Part shown: piece after piece, positions 32,236 to 41,793 of the stretch
Layout: the number at the start of each line of letters is the position of its first letter
Position numbering within the stretch: position 1 is the stretch's first letter
From: Streptomyces sp. GC420
GTDB taxonomy: Bacteria > Actinomycetota > Actinomycetes > Streptomycetales > Streptomycetaceae
Direction of reading: 5' to 3'
DNA length: 64,000 nt
Assembly: GCF_009916105.1 (NCBI RefSeq)
Contig: NZ_JAAAXQ010000002.1
Location: forward strand, 31,493 to 95,492
The notes under the pieces: model-generated
Seen by the model: only the letters and a program-made list of their open reading frames with translations
Database searches by the model: none
What the model was told of the DNA's origin: nothing
Position numbers and translations under genes: made by a program

Positions 32236-32448
32236 CACCAGCTGGTGCGCACCCTCGAAGAGGTTCCCGAGGGCGGCATGCACTGGTCGAAGCGCGAGCT
32301 GGCCCGGCAGGTGGGGATCTCGCCCACCAGCGTGCACCGTATCTGGCGGGCGTTTGGCCTGCAGCCCTGGCGGTCCGAGGAGTTCAAGATCTCCCCGGAC
32401 CCGCTGCTGATCGACAAGATCCGGGACGTGGCCGTAGGTGCACCGTAG
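32236..32448 (+). pseudogene. IS630-family transposase fragment
   Basis: The reading LVRTLEEVPEGGMHWSKREL, SPTSVHRIWRAFGLQPW and FKISPDPLLIDKIRDV is the N-terminal HTH and linker of an IS630-type transposase. Both ends are missing and the catalytic DDE domain is absent. Confidence 0.75.
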
Positions 32449-32571
32449 TCCTGCGGTGTCCGGCCGCGTCCCGCACGCGGCCGCCGGGGCCCCAGGGGCT
32501 GGTCGCCGTCCTCGTCCGGACCCGGCCGGGTCCCGTCGCACAGTCTTGCGGTGGCCCGGGGAGCCGTGGCG

Positions 32572-33210
32572 TCATGTGCGCGTGACGTTGCCGACTGCGG
32601 TGCGCAGGTCGTCCTCTCCGGAGAGCAGCGGGGGCAGGGGCGTTGCGCCGGCCGGGTTCAGCGAGTCGAAGAGCAGGGTGATGAAGCGGGCGCGCAGCGA
32701 GGGCGGGGTGCCGGGCAGCGCGAGGCCCGCGACGGCCATGACGAGGAAGTGGGGGATGTCCTCGGCGGTGAGGTCGGGGCGGACTTCTCCTTCCCGCTGT
32801 GCGCGCACCACGAGCGGGTGGAGCGAGGACGTGAACCGTTGCAGGACGTCTACGGCCACGTCGGCGAAGTTGCTGGCGAAGGTGACCAGGCCCCGCTCCT
32901 CGGTGATCAGATCGAGCAGGCGGACGGCGATGTCCTTGAGTCCCTGACGGGTGTGGGGGGCGTCGGCGGCGCGCTCGATGAGCGGAAGGAGGTCGGTTTC
33001 GAGGATGTCCTCGAGGACGGCCCGGACGATGGCTTCCCGGTTGGGGAAGTGGCGGTAGAGCGTGGCGATGCCCACGCCGGCTTCCGCCGCGATCTGTTCC
33101 AGTGAGCCCTCGCCCCTGCCCAGAACGGTCCGTCCCGCGGCGGTGATCCGCTGCGCGCTGGAGCGGGCGTCGACCCGACGCCGGGCAGTGCGGTCGTTCC
33201 CGAGCGCCAT
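32572..33210 (-). CDS. TetR-family transcriptional regulator, probable repressor of the MMPL exporter
   Basis: The 212-aa protein has an N-terminal HTH (IAAEAGVGIATLYRHFPNRE near residues 40-60) and a C-terminal ligand-binding domain. ATG 33210 has AGGAAAG nine bases upstream; the frame stays open further upstream but crosses the operator. It is divergent from the MMPL gene, with the CGATAGTCTCCTATCG dyad between them, the usual arrangement for a drug-responsive exporter repressor. It is a paralogue of the split TetR. Confidence 0.92.
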   Translation of the reverse strand: MALGNDRTARRRVDARSSAQRITAAGRTVLGRGEGSLEQIAAEAGVGIATLYRHFPNREAIVRAVLEDILETDLLPLIERAADAPHTRQGLKDIAVRLLDLITEERGLVTFASNFADVAVDVLQRFTSSLHPLVVRAQREGEVRPDLTAEDIPHFLVMAVAGLALPGTPPSLRARFITLLFDSLNPAGATPLPPLLSGEDDLRTAVGNVTRT

Positions 33211-33275
33211 CCGTGGCTCTTTCCTGTTCCGTGCTGAAGACCGGCCGTGGACACGCCGATCGTACCCAGTCACAT

Positions 33276-33291
33276 CGATAGTCTCCTATCG
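33276..33291. promoter_or_regulatory. TetR operator CGATAG-N4-CTATCG
   Basis: Perfect dyad CGATAGTCTCCTATCG between the divergent TetR and MMPL genes. Its arms match the two GATAG-N4-CTATC boxes upstream of patatin-plsC, so the paralogous TetR proteins probably bind similar sites. Confidence 0.75.
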
Positions 33292-33360
33292 GTTCGGTAG
33301 TAGCCTCTCATTTCGTGCTGTGGTCTGGACTGTCAGACCGCCCGGAAAGGGGAGGTACCC

Positions 33361-35715
33361 ATGTCCGTTCTGCTGTACCGGGTGGGAAGGTTCGCCTACG
33401 GCAAGCCCTGGTACGTCATCAGCGGCTGGCTGGCCGTGGTGGCGGCGGTCGTGGCGCTGCTCGTGGCCCATCCGGTCAAGCTCAGCAACGAGGTGCGCAT
33501 CGACGGGACCCCGTCCCAGAAGGTCATCGACGATCTGGCCGGCTCCCTGCCGGAGGCGTCCGGCGGCCAGGGCCTGCTGGCCTTCAGGGCCGCGGAAGGC
33601 GCCCGGGTCGATGACGCGAGGACCCGCCCCGCGCTCCTGGCGGCGGTGAACGCCGTCTACCGCCACGACCACGTCATCGATGCCCGGAAGATCCTTACCC
33701 AGGAAGCCGCGCAAGGTGCGAGCAGTCCGCTGCTGCGGGCTCAGGCGGCGGTGGCCCAGGACGCCGGCCGGCCGGCGTCCGGCAAGACGCCCGTCCCGCT
33801 GCAGGCGGACGGTCAGCCGGTGCCGGGCGTGATCGTCTCCGCCGACGGCTCGACGGCACTGATGCAGTTCCAGTTCGACAAGCAGACCTATGAACTCCCC
33901 TCCGGGACGATCAACAGCACCGTCGAGACCGCCCAGCAGCAGGCCGCACGCGGCGGCCTGGAGGTCCTGCCGTCGGCGGCCATGATGGAGATCCCCCAGA
34001 TCGTCGGCGTCGGGGAAGCCGTCGGCGTCGCCGTCGCGGCCGTCGTCCTGCTGATCACCCTGGGATCGCTCGTCGCGGCGGGCCTGCCTCTGGTCATCGC
34101 CCTGGTCGGGGTCACCGTGGGCGTGGGAGGCGCCTTCACCCTCTCCACCGTGATCGAGATCCACTCACTCGCCGCCGTCCTGGCACTGATGCTCGGGCTG
34201 GCCGTCGGCATCGACTACGCGCTGTTCATCGTCAACCGGGAACGCCGGCTCATCAGGGATGAGGGCCTGGACGCTCACGAAGCCACCGGCCGGGCCATCG
34301 GCACCGCCGGGAGCGCCGTGTTCTTCGCCGGCAGCACCGTCGTGATCGCTCTCGCCGGGCTCCTGGTCGTCGGCATCACGCTGCTGTCCACCATGGCACT
34401 CGTGGCCGCCGCCACCGTCGCGATCGCCGTGCTGCTCGCCCTGACCCTGCTGCCCGCGCTGCTGGGCCTGGTCAAGGAGCGCATCCGCCCCACCCGCACC
34501 CGGGGCGGGATGCGGCACCAGAACGCCGACACCGGCCATGGACGGGCCGTCCGTTGGGGAACAGGCTTGGTGCGGCACAGGTACGCAGCCCTCGCGGCCG
34601 CGGTCCTGGTCCCCGTGATCCTGGCCGTGCCCGCCGCCGGCATGAAGCTCGGACTGCCCTCCGGCGCCAGCTACAACCCCGACACCGGCCAGCGCCGCAA
34701 CTACGAGCTGATCAGCAACGCCTACGGCCCCGGCTACAACGGACCCCTCATGGTCACCGTCAACTCCACCACCAAGGGCCAGCCACTGAGCCCCGCGACC
34801 CTTGCCGCGGTGACCTCCAACCTGTCGAGCACCAAGGGTGCCGCCTCGGTCTCCCTGGGCGGGATGAACAAGACCGGCACCATCGCCGTCCTCGGCCTCA
34901 TCCCCGGCAGCGGGCCGAACGACGACGCGACCAAGGACCTCGTCGCCGCCCTACGGGACAAGAGCCCCCAGATCCGCGAGACTTACGGCGTCACCATCGG
35001 CGTCGCCGGCTTCACCACACTCGCCATCGATGTCTCCGACCGCCTCGCCGACGTCCTGCCCGTCTATGTGGCGACGGTACTCGGGCTCTCCCTGATCGTG
35101 CTGCTCCTCGTCTTCCGCTCCCTCATGGTCCCCGTGACGGCCACCCTCGGCTTCCTGCTCAGCATCGCCGCCACCTTCGGCCTCACCACAGCCGTCTTCC
35201 AACGGGGCTGGCTGCAGAGCCTCATCGGAGTCGACGCCACCACACCCATCGTGAGCCTGCTGCCCATCATCATCACCGGCGTGCTCTACGGGCTCGCCAT
35301 GGACTACCAGATGTTCCTGGTGACCTCCATGCGCGAAGCACACGTCCACGGCGCAACCGCCCGCGACGCCACCGTCAACGGCTTCGCCCGCGCAAGCTCC
35401 GTCGTCCTGGCAGCCGCCACCATCATGGTCTCCGTCTTCGCCGGATTCATCTTCAACGCCCAGCCCATGATCAAACAAACGGGCTTCGCCCTGGCCGCCG
35501 GCATCCTCATCGACGCCTTCGTCATCCGCATGACCCTCATCCCCGCCACCATGGCCATCGCCCAGGAGAAAGCCTGGTGGATCCCCGCCTGGCTGGACCG
35601 CCTGCTGCCCGACCTGGACATCGAGGGCGACAAACTCACCCAGAAGATCGCCACGGCCCAAAGCGCGGCCGACCACCCGCACGCCGCGGTACATCAGGCC
35701 GAAACCATCAACTGA
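33361..35715 (+). CDS. MMPL-family RND-type transporter
   Basis: The 784-aa integral membrane protein has two repeated halves: an N-terminal helix, a large extracytoplasmic loop, then clustered membrane helices. The conserved Asp-Tyr pairs are in GLAVGIDYALFIVNRERR and LYGLAMDYQMFLVTSMRE, the proton-relay positions of MMPL proteins. It exports lipids or hydrophobic drugs using the proton gradient. GGGGAGG precedes the ATG. Regulated by the divergent TetR (inference). A hairpin follows its stop. Confidence 0.93.
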   Translation: MSVLLYRVGRFAYGKPWYVISGWLAVVAAVVALLVAHPVKLSNEVRIDGTPSQKVIDDLAGSLPEASGGQGLLAFRAAEGARVDDARTRPALLAAVNAVYRHDHVIDARKILTQEAAQGASSPLLRAQAAVAQDAGRPASGKTPVPLQADGQPVPGVIVSADGSTALMQFQFDKQTYELPSGTINSTVETAQQQAARGGLEVLPSAAMMEIPQIVGVGEAVGVAVAAVVLLITLGSLVAAGLPLVIALVGVTVGVGGAFTLSTVIEIHSLAAVLALMLGLAVGIDYALFIVNRERRLIRDEGLDAHEATGRAIGTAGSAVFFAGSTVVIALAGLLVVGITLLSTMALVAAATVAIAVLLALTLLPALLGLVKERIRPTRTRGGMRHQNADTGHGRAVRWGTGLVRHRYAALAAAVLVPVILAVPAAGMKLGLPSGASYNPDTGQRRNYELISNAYGPGYNGPLMVTVNSTTKGQPLSPATLAAVTSNLSSTKGAASVSLGGMNKTGTIAVLGLIPGSGPNDDATKDLVAALRDKSPQIRETYGVTIGVAGFTTLAIDVSDRLADVLPVYVATVLGLSLIVLLLVFRSLMVPVTATLGFLLSIAATFGLTTAVFQRGWLQSLIGVDATTPIVSLLPIIITGVLYGLAMDYQMFLVTSMREAHVHGATARDATVNGFARASSVVLAAATIMVSVFAGFIFNAQPMIKQTGFALAAGILIDAFVIRMTLIPATMAIAQEKAWWIPAWLDRLLPDLDIEGDKLTQKIATAQSAADHPHAAVHQAETIN

Positions 35716-35734
35716 CCGCACCACCCTCTCCCCC

Positions 35735-35764
35735 GGCTGTGCGCGACGACCCTCGCGCACAGCC
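35735..35764 (+). terminator. Hairpin after the MMPL gene
   Basis: GGCTGTGCGCGA and its exact complement TCGCGCACAGCC enclose six bases, starting 20 bases after the stop codon. No T-tract follows, as is common in Streptomyces. The rest of 35716-36039 has no supported gene. Confidence 0.7.
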
Positions 35765-36039
35765 TGCTGCCGCGGCGACGTCCACCCCGCGCCCCAAGAG
35801 AGCTGACCGTCGGGCACGAGGGGCCACGCAGCGCCTCCGCCCGCCCGTGCTGGTCGCACACCAACGCGCCCTGGCAGCCGGGCTGTTGCGGCTGCCATAC
35901 TGGCGGCGTCGGCCCCGTCCGCCTACGTATCCCCGTGACGGCCGGGGCCGCGCGGCGGCTTCACCACCCGCCTGGACTACACCGCCCGCTACACCGGCCG
36001 GTGACCACCCCAGACGGCGTTCCGGCCCCAAGGGGCCTC

Positions 36040-36769
36040 TCAGGCCGCGGCCCGTACTTCCTCCTCCGCCTCGAACTCGACGTCCAGGTGCGGGTCGAAC
36101 GCGTCCGATCGCACGGTCAGCTCCGTGGTGGCGTAGGTGCCGAACCGCATGATGTGGCCGGTCAGGTACGGGCTGATCGCGGCCAGGCCCTCCCCGGTGA
36201 TCTGCCAGCCCTCCGCCTGGAGTTCACGGATCACGTTCATCAGGTCCAGGGTCGTGTGGAAGATGACGCAGTTGGCGAGCAAAGACGTCAGCTTCACCGC
36301 CTTCTCCTGTTCCACCGGGTCGTTCTCGGCGATCAGCCCGCCGTTGCAGAACGCCAGCCAGTCGGTGAAGTTGGTGAAGGACTCGACCTTGTTGGTGGCC
36401 GCCGTCACCCGGCGGCGCAGCGACGGATCCGAGATGAACCGCAGCAGCTGCACGGTGGCGACCGCGCGGCCCACCTCGCGGAAGGCCCGGTAGATCTGGT
36501 TGCGCTTGGAGTTGCTGCCCAGGCGCCGCAGCAGCGGGGAGGCCAGGGTGCCCTCCCGGATCGCGATCGTCACGCGCATGAGATCGCGCCAGTGGGCCTC
36601 GATGAGCCGCCAGTCGACGACGTTGCGCCCGCCCTGGTCGAACAGTGCGTCGATGTGCCGGTAGCGGACGGATCCCGAGGGCCGGTAGAAGGTGCGGTCC
36701 TTCCAGTTCCGTATCCTCGGCATCAGCTCGAACCCCAGCAAATGGGCAAGGCAGAACACCGGGAACGAC
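36040..36769 (-). pseudogene. Tn3-family transposase, C-terminal piece
   Basis: The protein from SFPVFCLAHLLGFELMPRIR through GRNVVDWRLIEAHWRDLMRV, AIREGTLASPLLRRLG and NDPVEQEKAVKLTSLLANCV to DPHLDVEF is the C-terminal third of a Tn3-type DDE transposase. It begins abruptly at 36769 because a recombinase element is inserted; the preceding codons are at 40730 onward (HADTQG). Confidence 0.9.
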
Positions 36770-36883
36770 TTTATGTGGACAGTTCAAGTTGATCTTCCTC
36801 AGGTGTGTCGTTCGGACTGCCAGCTGTGTCGGCGTCATCGGGAAGCACTCACGGCTGGGCGGGAAGAGCAGACATAGAGTGGG

Positions 36884-37387
36884 GTGCTCGATGAGCTGGC
36901 GAGGGTAGGAGCCGTGGAAATTACCGTCCAGTGGATACGGACGTCCTGGACGAAGCAGTCCCGGGGAGGAGAGGCTGCCACTCGCAGGAACGCGGCCCCG
37001 GTCGGCTTCACCGTTCCGCATGCGTTGCCTTCGGTCGCGCACGTGGTTCGCATGCATGAGCGAGACGGCTTCGACCCCTATGACAGCCAGGAAGACCTGC
37101 GCAAGGTCGACGTCCAGCTCCGCGAAACCGACGGCCGATTGCGAGTACTTCCCCGCGTGCAGCCCCTGTTCGCCATACCCCCTCGACCGAGACGGCCTCC
37201 GGCCGTGCGCCTTGCCCCCGGTCAATGGGTCCGATGGCAGCTCAACTACCGTTTCAGCAGTGCGGCAGGGATCCGAGGCTGGACGTACTGGCTGGACACT
37301 TTCAACATCGCCTATGGTCCCGTGAGCGACGACGTGTTCTTGTCGACGCCCACTGTGTTCATCGACGAGCGAGGGCCCCTCAGGTAG
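36884..37387 (+). CDS. Hypothetical passenger protein of the Tn554-like element
   Basis: GTG 36884 opens a 167-aa frame that meets the recombinase gene tail to tail. The C-terminal half (APGQWVRWQLNYRFSSAAGI, GWTYWLDTFNIAYGPVSDDV, FLSTPTVFIDERG) is rich in aromatic residues and reads like a folded beta-rich protein. I do not recognise the family. The start is uncertain: GTG 36913 is also possible. There is no signal peptide or membrane helix. Confidence 0.55.
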   Translation: MLDELARVGAVEITVQWIRTSWTKQSRGGEAATRRNAAPVGFTVPHALPSVAHVVRMHERDGFDPYDSQEDLRKVDVQLRETDGRLRVLPRVQPLFAIPPRPRRPPAVRLAPGQWVRWQLNYRFSSAAGIRGWTYWLDTFNIAYGPVSDDVFLSTPTVFIDERGPLR

Positions 37388-37403
37388 CCCCACTGCGGCG
37401 TGA

Positions 37404-39497
37404 TCAATCACTGGACTCGTCGGCCTCCGCTTCGACGTGGGCGGGTTGGCCGAGGTCAGCCAGGAGTCTGTCGATGCGTTCGCTGGTGCAGCGGTGGCGT
37501 TCGATCTCACGGTCCCAGCCGCGTTCGGCCGCGTCGCGGGCGAGGGCGAGCTCGACCTCACGTCGAGCCCGCAGTCGTGGTGCGTATTCAGGTGTGGTGA
37601 CGAACTTCGCGCAGGTCAGGTAGAGGTCGCACTCGCAGGGGCCTTCGGCGGGGAGCCGGAGACAGCGGCCGAGTTCGAGTTCGGTCTTGAAGAAGTTGGT
37701 CCTGAGCCAGTCGATCGACGTGTCCGGGAGTGTGCCGCTGCGTAGTACCTCGGCGGCCGGGCCGGCGATCGTTGCCCCAGGTCCGAGGACGGCGCGGTAG
37801 TCGCGCAGTACTTCCTGATCGCTGACCTGTGCGTAGACGAGTGCCATGCTCACGGAGGTATGCCCGAGCACCTTCATGATGGTGTGCAGCTTCGCGCCGC
37901 GTTCGGCGAGCTGAGTGCCGACGGTGTGGCGGAATCGGTGGGCTGAGACGGTGCCGCGGCCAGTGCCGTCGCGGCCACCCGGGCGGACCAGGCCGACGGC
38001 CTTGCAGGCGTCCTGGATCGAAGTCTCGAACAGGTAGTAGGTCGACAGCAGCTTGCCGTGGCTCATGAACAGGTAGCGGATCTCCTCGCCGGTCCGCTCG
38101 TCGGTGAAGGGCCTCTCGGGCGCGTGTCTGCGCAGGTCGATGACCTTTTGCAGGGCCTCGGCGGCGTCCTCGTGCAGCGGGACGACCCGTTCTTTGTAGG
38201 TCTTGCGTCCGGAGAGCCGCAGCCGTGGGGTGCCGTCGGGGTAGCGGTCCAGGCAGTCGATCGGGAGGCGCTGGATCTCGGTGCGGCGGGCCCCGGACCA
38301 GCGGGCCACCAGCAGGGCGGCGCGTTGGAACGGGCAGGCGATCGCGTTGATGACCGGCATCAGCTTGTCGAGTTCGTGGTCGGGGATGAACCGGGGCACC
38401 TTCTGGGGGAACTTGGGTGCGTCGCCCGCACCGATGAGGGTGTAGCCGGGCACGTCCGCGTACTGCCAGATCGCGGTGTCCCGGAAGAACTGAGAGAGCC
38501 CGGAGATCCGCTGGATCCGGGACATCACGCCGAGCGGCTTGCCGGTCCTCTCCGTCGGTTCCTCAGCGATGTATCCGATCCAGCCGAGGCAGTGATCCCG
38601 TGTGACGTCGGCAAAGGTAGTGATCTCGGGGTGGTTCTCACCGAGCCAGTTGCCGAACACGCGCACCGCGAGTTCCAGCTTGTCCACCGTCGACGGGGCG
38701 TCGGTCAGCTTGCGGGCCGCCAGCCACTTCTGCGCGACCGCGAGCATCCGCGGCGGCAGCTCCATCGGCGGCTTCCACGACGGCATCAACTTGCGTGGTT
38801 GAGTGGCTACTTGGCCCCGGTGGAACAGCACGACCTGCAACTGGTGCAGGTGGGTCACCCACTGCTTGGAGGCGTTGTCTCGGTAGTTCTGCACCGACGG
38901 GTAGAAGCGGTGCAAGTCCTCACGTTCGCTGAACCGCCGGACAGCTTCGAGCGCTCCGGCGATGTGTTCCTCAGTGATGTGCTCCGCCCGCGACAGGCCC
39001 GCGTGCAGGGCGATCCGGCTGACCGTCCAGTTCATCGCCTGCCTGGCCGAGCCCGGGGCATAGCCGAGTGCGATGGCTTCCTCGATCAGGGCGGCCGTGC
39101 CCAGATCGATCCCCATCTCGGTGGCCGGGTCCACCACCCGGAGCTGCCCGGCGCCGAGCATCCACGGGTAGTCGAACGCGATGTACCCACGCAGAGCGAG
39201 GAACAGCAGGTAGGGACGGGCATAGAACGAGACCGGGAAGGAGGGCGCCGTGTGCGGTTCGCCCGGCAACCGGCCGACCCGTTCCACCAGCGGCGCGGCG
39301 AACCAGTCGGACATGCTCGGCCATGCGTCCATGAACGCCCGGTGGCGTCGCAGCTTGGAGCCGCGGTAGCCGGGATGGATGTCCTGCCCGTTGAGGAACG
39401 CGAGGTACTCGGCCTCGGGGCAGTGCCGGGCGGGCCGCCAGGACCGTGGCGGGGCCACCGCGAGTGCCGCTGCGGTGGAGACCGGTCCGGCCCTCAC
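37404..39497 (-). CDS. Tyrosine recombinase, large (Tn554 TnpB-like), 697 aa
   Basis: The catalytic tyrosine-recombinase domain lies near residues 400-560: ARWSGARRTEIQRLP (Arg I), HRFRHTVGTQLAERG (HxxR) and LGHTSVSMALVYAQVS (nucleophilic Tyr). It has a long N-terminal DNA-binding half and a C-terminal extension with a Cys cluster (CRLPAEGPCECDLYLTC) as in TnpB-type proteins. The GTG at 39497 overlaps the upstream recombinase stop (GTGA), so the two are made together and probably act as a complex. Confidence 0.88.
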   Translation of the reverse strand: MRAGPVSTAAALAVAPPRSWRPARHCPEAEYLAFLNGQDIHPGYRGSKLRRHRAFMDAWPSMSDWFAAPLVERVGRLPGEPHTAPSFPVSFYARPYLLFLALRGYIAFDYPWMLGAGQLRVVDPATEMGIDLGTAALIEEAIALGYAPGSARQAMNWTVSRIALHAGLSRAEHITEEHIAGALEAVRRFSEREDLHRFYPSVQNYRDNASKQWVTHLHQLQVVLFHRGQVATQPRKLMPSWKPPMELPPRMLAVAQKWLAARKLTDAPSTVDKLELAVRVFGNWLGENHPEITTFADVTRDHCLGWIGYIAEEPTERTGKPLGVMSRIQRISGLSQFFRDTAIWQYADVPGYTLIGAGDAPKFPQKVPRFIPDHELDKLMPVINAIACPFQRAALLVARWSGARRTEIQRLPIDCLDRYPDGTPRLRLSGRKTYKERVVPLHEDAAEALQKVIDLRRHAPERPFTDERTGEEIRYLFMSHGKLLSTYYLFETSIQDACKAVGLVRPGGRDGTGRGTVSAHRFRHTVGTQLAERGAKLHTIMKVLGHTSVSMALVYAQVSDQEVLRDYRAVLGPGATIAGPAAEVLRSGTLPDTSIDWLRTNFFKTELELGRCLRLPAEGPCECDLYLTCAKFVTTPEYAPRLRARREVELALARDAAERGWDREIERHRCTSERIDRLLADLGQPAHVEAEADESSD

Positions 39498-40645
39498 TTT
39501 TCGGCTCCGCCGTGGCCCAACTGGTCGAGCGCCTGGTGGTAGTCGGTGACGACGGCCGGATCGGAGACCCGGGTGTAGATGCGTGTCGACTCTGGAGAGG
39601 CGTGGCCAAGTCGCTTCTGGAGCGTCAGTTCCCGCATGCCACCCTCCCACATGCTGGTCGCGTGAGTGTGCCGCAGAGCGTGCGGGGTCACCCACGGCTC
39701 GCGGATCCCGGCCCGGGTGCAGGCGCGGGAAAACATCCGCACCAGCCCGTCGTAGCTCAGTGCCTCCAGGCGGCGGGTGCCGCGGCCGCCGATCAGGAAG
39801 ACCAGCCGGCTGTCGGCCTCGGCAGGGCGCTCGCCCATGACGTAGGCGCTGACCGCCGCGAGGGTCTCCGCCTCGTGCAGGTCGACGACCCGTTCGTAAC
39901 GTGACTTTGACCGGGCGCCCTTGGGATGGTCGTCACGGTGACGGACCACGACCCGTCGCCGGCCGTAGGCCAGGTCGTCCAGGTGCAGGCCGAGGACTTC
40001 GCCGGGCCGCAGGCCACCATGGAACATCAGCAGGACGATCGCCTTGTCGCGCAGGCCGCGGAGCTGTGCCAGCAGGGCCTGGACCTGATCGTCGGAGAGC
40101 GGTCGCGGCACCCGCTGTACGGTCTTGACGCGAACGGCCCGGCGGACCGGGCGCTGTCGGCTGGCCCGACCCATGAACGGGCGATGCCGTTCGGAGACTC
40201 GCCCGAGCGCCGGGTCCGGCCGCTTCTCCAGCGGATTTGCCCTGTCCAGCAGCCCGGACAGGATCACGTACTCGTAGAACGACGACACCGCCGCCAGAAT
40301 CCGGTTCACCGTGCTCGCCGCGAGCTTGGTCGCCGGTCCGTCCGCGCCCATGGTCACAACCGACAGGGTCATCCGACGCCGCGGGCGTCGAGACGGCACC
40401 GAGCGCAGATACTCCAGCAGCGCGATCGAGTCCGGCGGACCGAAGCGTTCCCAGCTCAGACCGCTGCCAGCGAAGAAGAGCCACAGGTGCCGGAGATCGT
40501 ACGCATAGGAGACCAGCGTGTTCGGCGAGCAGTCCCGGGCTGCGAGGAACCGCAGGAAGCTGGAGACCACCTCGACCGGTTCGCCGCTCTCGTCGAGCAA
40601 CTCGACACGGAGCGAGCCGTTCTCCTGGCCTTCTCGTACCCGCAT
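39494..40645 (-). CDS. Tyrosine recombinase (Tn554 TnpA-like), 383 aa
   Basis: A SAM-like N-terminal domain (FLRFLAARDCSPNTLVSYAY) precedes the catalytic domain with GGLRPGEVLGLH, HALRHTHATSMWEGG and LGHASPESTRIYTRVS. ATG 40645 has GGAGG five bases upstream. An earlier in-frame ATG at 40720 sits only nine bases inside the element end and has no good ribosome-binding site. Confidence 0.9.
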   Translation of the reverse strand: MRVREGQENGSLRVELLDESGEPVEVVSSFLRFLAARDCSPNTLVSYAYDLRHLWLFFAGSGLSWERFGPPDSIALLEYLRSVPSRRPRRRMTLSVVTMGADGPATKLAASTVNRILAAVSSFYEYVILSGLLDRANPLEKRPDPALGRVSERHRPFMGRASRQRPVRRAVRVKTVQRVPRPLSDDQVQALLAQLRGLRDKAIVLLMFHGGLRPGEVLGLHLDDLAYGRRRVVVRHRDDHPKGARSKSRYERVVDLHEAETLAAVSAYVMGERPAEADSRLVFLIGGRGTRRLEALSYDGLVRMFSRACTRAGIREPWVTPHALRHTHATSMWEGGMRELTLQKRLGHASPESTRIYTRVSDPAVVTDYHQALDQLGHGGAEK

Positions 40646-40729
40646 GGACGCCTCCGCCACCGTCGCGTGCGACGGCTCGGACGGCCGCCCTTGCCCCTCA
40701 ACGAGAGGCAAGGTGTCCATGTAACTAAA

Positions 40730-40985
40730 TGCCCCTGCGTATCCGCGTGGATCGTCTCCGACTTCATCTCCGAAGCGTTCTTCAGCAGCCCGTCGATGAT
40801 GTACACGGCCTCCCACACGCCACACGGGATGAACCTGGAGAAGAGCGCGATGTACTGATCCGATATGTGGTGGTATGCGATGCCGCCGAAGCCTCCGTAC
40901 CGGATCGAGGTCTCGGCGAGCAGGTTGTCGATGAAGGTGTCCATCTGGGTGCCGTCGGCCGCCACGGAAGTCACGCCACCCGCAC
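40730..40985 (-). pseudogene. Tn3-family transposase, middle piece
   Basis: Reads SVAADGTQMDTFIDNLLAET, IRYGGFGGIAYHHISDQYIA and CGVWEAVYIIDGLLKNASEM up to HADTQG at the insertion point. This is the start of the catalytic DDE region, including the Asp of AADGTQ. It is in a different frame from the N-terminal piece, and several hundred codons that should separate the two are missing. Confidence 0.88.
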
Positions 40986-40988
40986 AAG

Positions 40989-41660
40989 CTACTTGTGCTG
41001 CTCCTTCAGATGGCTCCAGCTGGGGCGCTTCGCTGGCTTCTTCAGCCGGTTCAGCCCGCTCTTGCCCTCCAGGCCGCCCACGTCCAGCAGCCCCTGAAGG
41101 CGGGCCCGGTCCTGAAGCGTCATGCGGGAGCGGATAGTGGCGAAGATGTCCTCGTTGACCTCCCGGCGGATCCGGGCGGCCATCTCGTCCAGGGTGCGGA
41201 ACGCCGGGAGCTCGCAGGTCGCCCTGACCAGTTCCTCCAGTGCGACGTTGATCAGGTCCGGCGGGTTGTTCTTCACCAGCGCCGCCGACCGGATCGCCTC
41301 CTCGGCGATCTGACGCGCCCGCTCCTGGTCGTAGGAGATGCCCTGCCGCTCGCGCACCAGCTTGCGGTGCAGCTTGGCTGTGTTGACCGACTCGTAGTGC
41401 GGCCCGGTGTCCTCGGCCAGCTCCAGCGCGCCGCGCACGTGCTCCACCACCGTCTCGGGGACCTCGTCCGCCTTCGGGAAGTAGCCCAGCTTCTGGTAGC
41501 ACTTCAGCGCCAGAGCCAGGGCCAGCAGGTGCTCATCGGAGCGGGTCCGCTCGCGCACCCACGCCGCTTCCTCGGGCTTGGGGGTGAAGAAGACATGCAT
41601 CTCCCGCGCCGACATCAGCCGCTTGAAGCGCGGATACGCGGTCCGTTCTATCGAGGTCAC
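40989..41660 (-). pseudogene. Tn3-family transposase, N-terminal piece (DUF4158)
   Basis: ATG 41660 opens MTSIERTAYPRFKRLMSARE and runs through the Tn3 N-terminal domain (LALALALKCYQKLGYFPKAD, NPPDLINVALEELVRATCEL) to KRPSWSHLKEQ, then a stop at 40989. The junction with the middle piece is an internal deletion. The transposase is therefore inactivated twice: by deletion and by insertion. Confidence 0.9.
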
Positions 41661-41793
41661 GCCGCCGGTCCCCGCCCTCGGTCACGAAAACGATCACTTC
41701 CGCGCGGGACCGTACCAGGGCAGCCTTCAGCCCGTACCAGAGCCCCGGAGAACCCCGTACACACCGCTCACGCGGCCCCTACGCTCGACTCCC

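Larger units (their letters stand above)
36770..40729. mobile_element. Tn554-like element with two tyrosine recombinases, inserted in Tn3 tnpA (3,960 bp)
   Basis: Removing 36770-40729 joins the transposase codons HADTQGQ-SFPVF with no base gained or lost, so there is no target duplication. Two overlapping tyrosine recombinase genes of about 383 and 697 codons resemble tnpA/tnpB of Tn554; no tnpC was recognised. The ends share only TTTA and TGGACA at unequal spacing, not a true inverted repeat, as in Tn554. One passenger gene is carried. Confidence 0.75.

Noticed and set aside
38058..39542. 494-codon plus-strand frame opposite the large tyrosine recombinase
   Set aside because: Shadow frame rich in Arg, Gly and His with no family signal.
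36032..41756. Possible Tn3 terminal repeats (GGGGCCTCTC near 36032 and GGGGTTCTCC read inward from 41756)
   Set aside because: Only about half the positions agree and no 5-bp target duplication flanks them.
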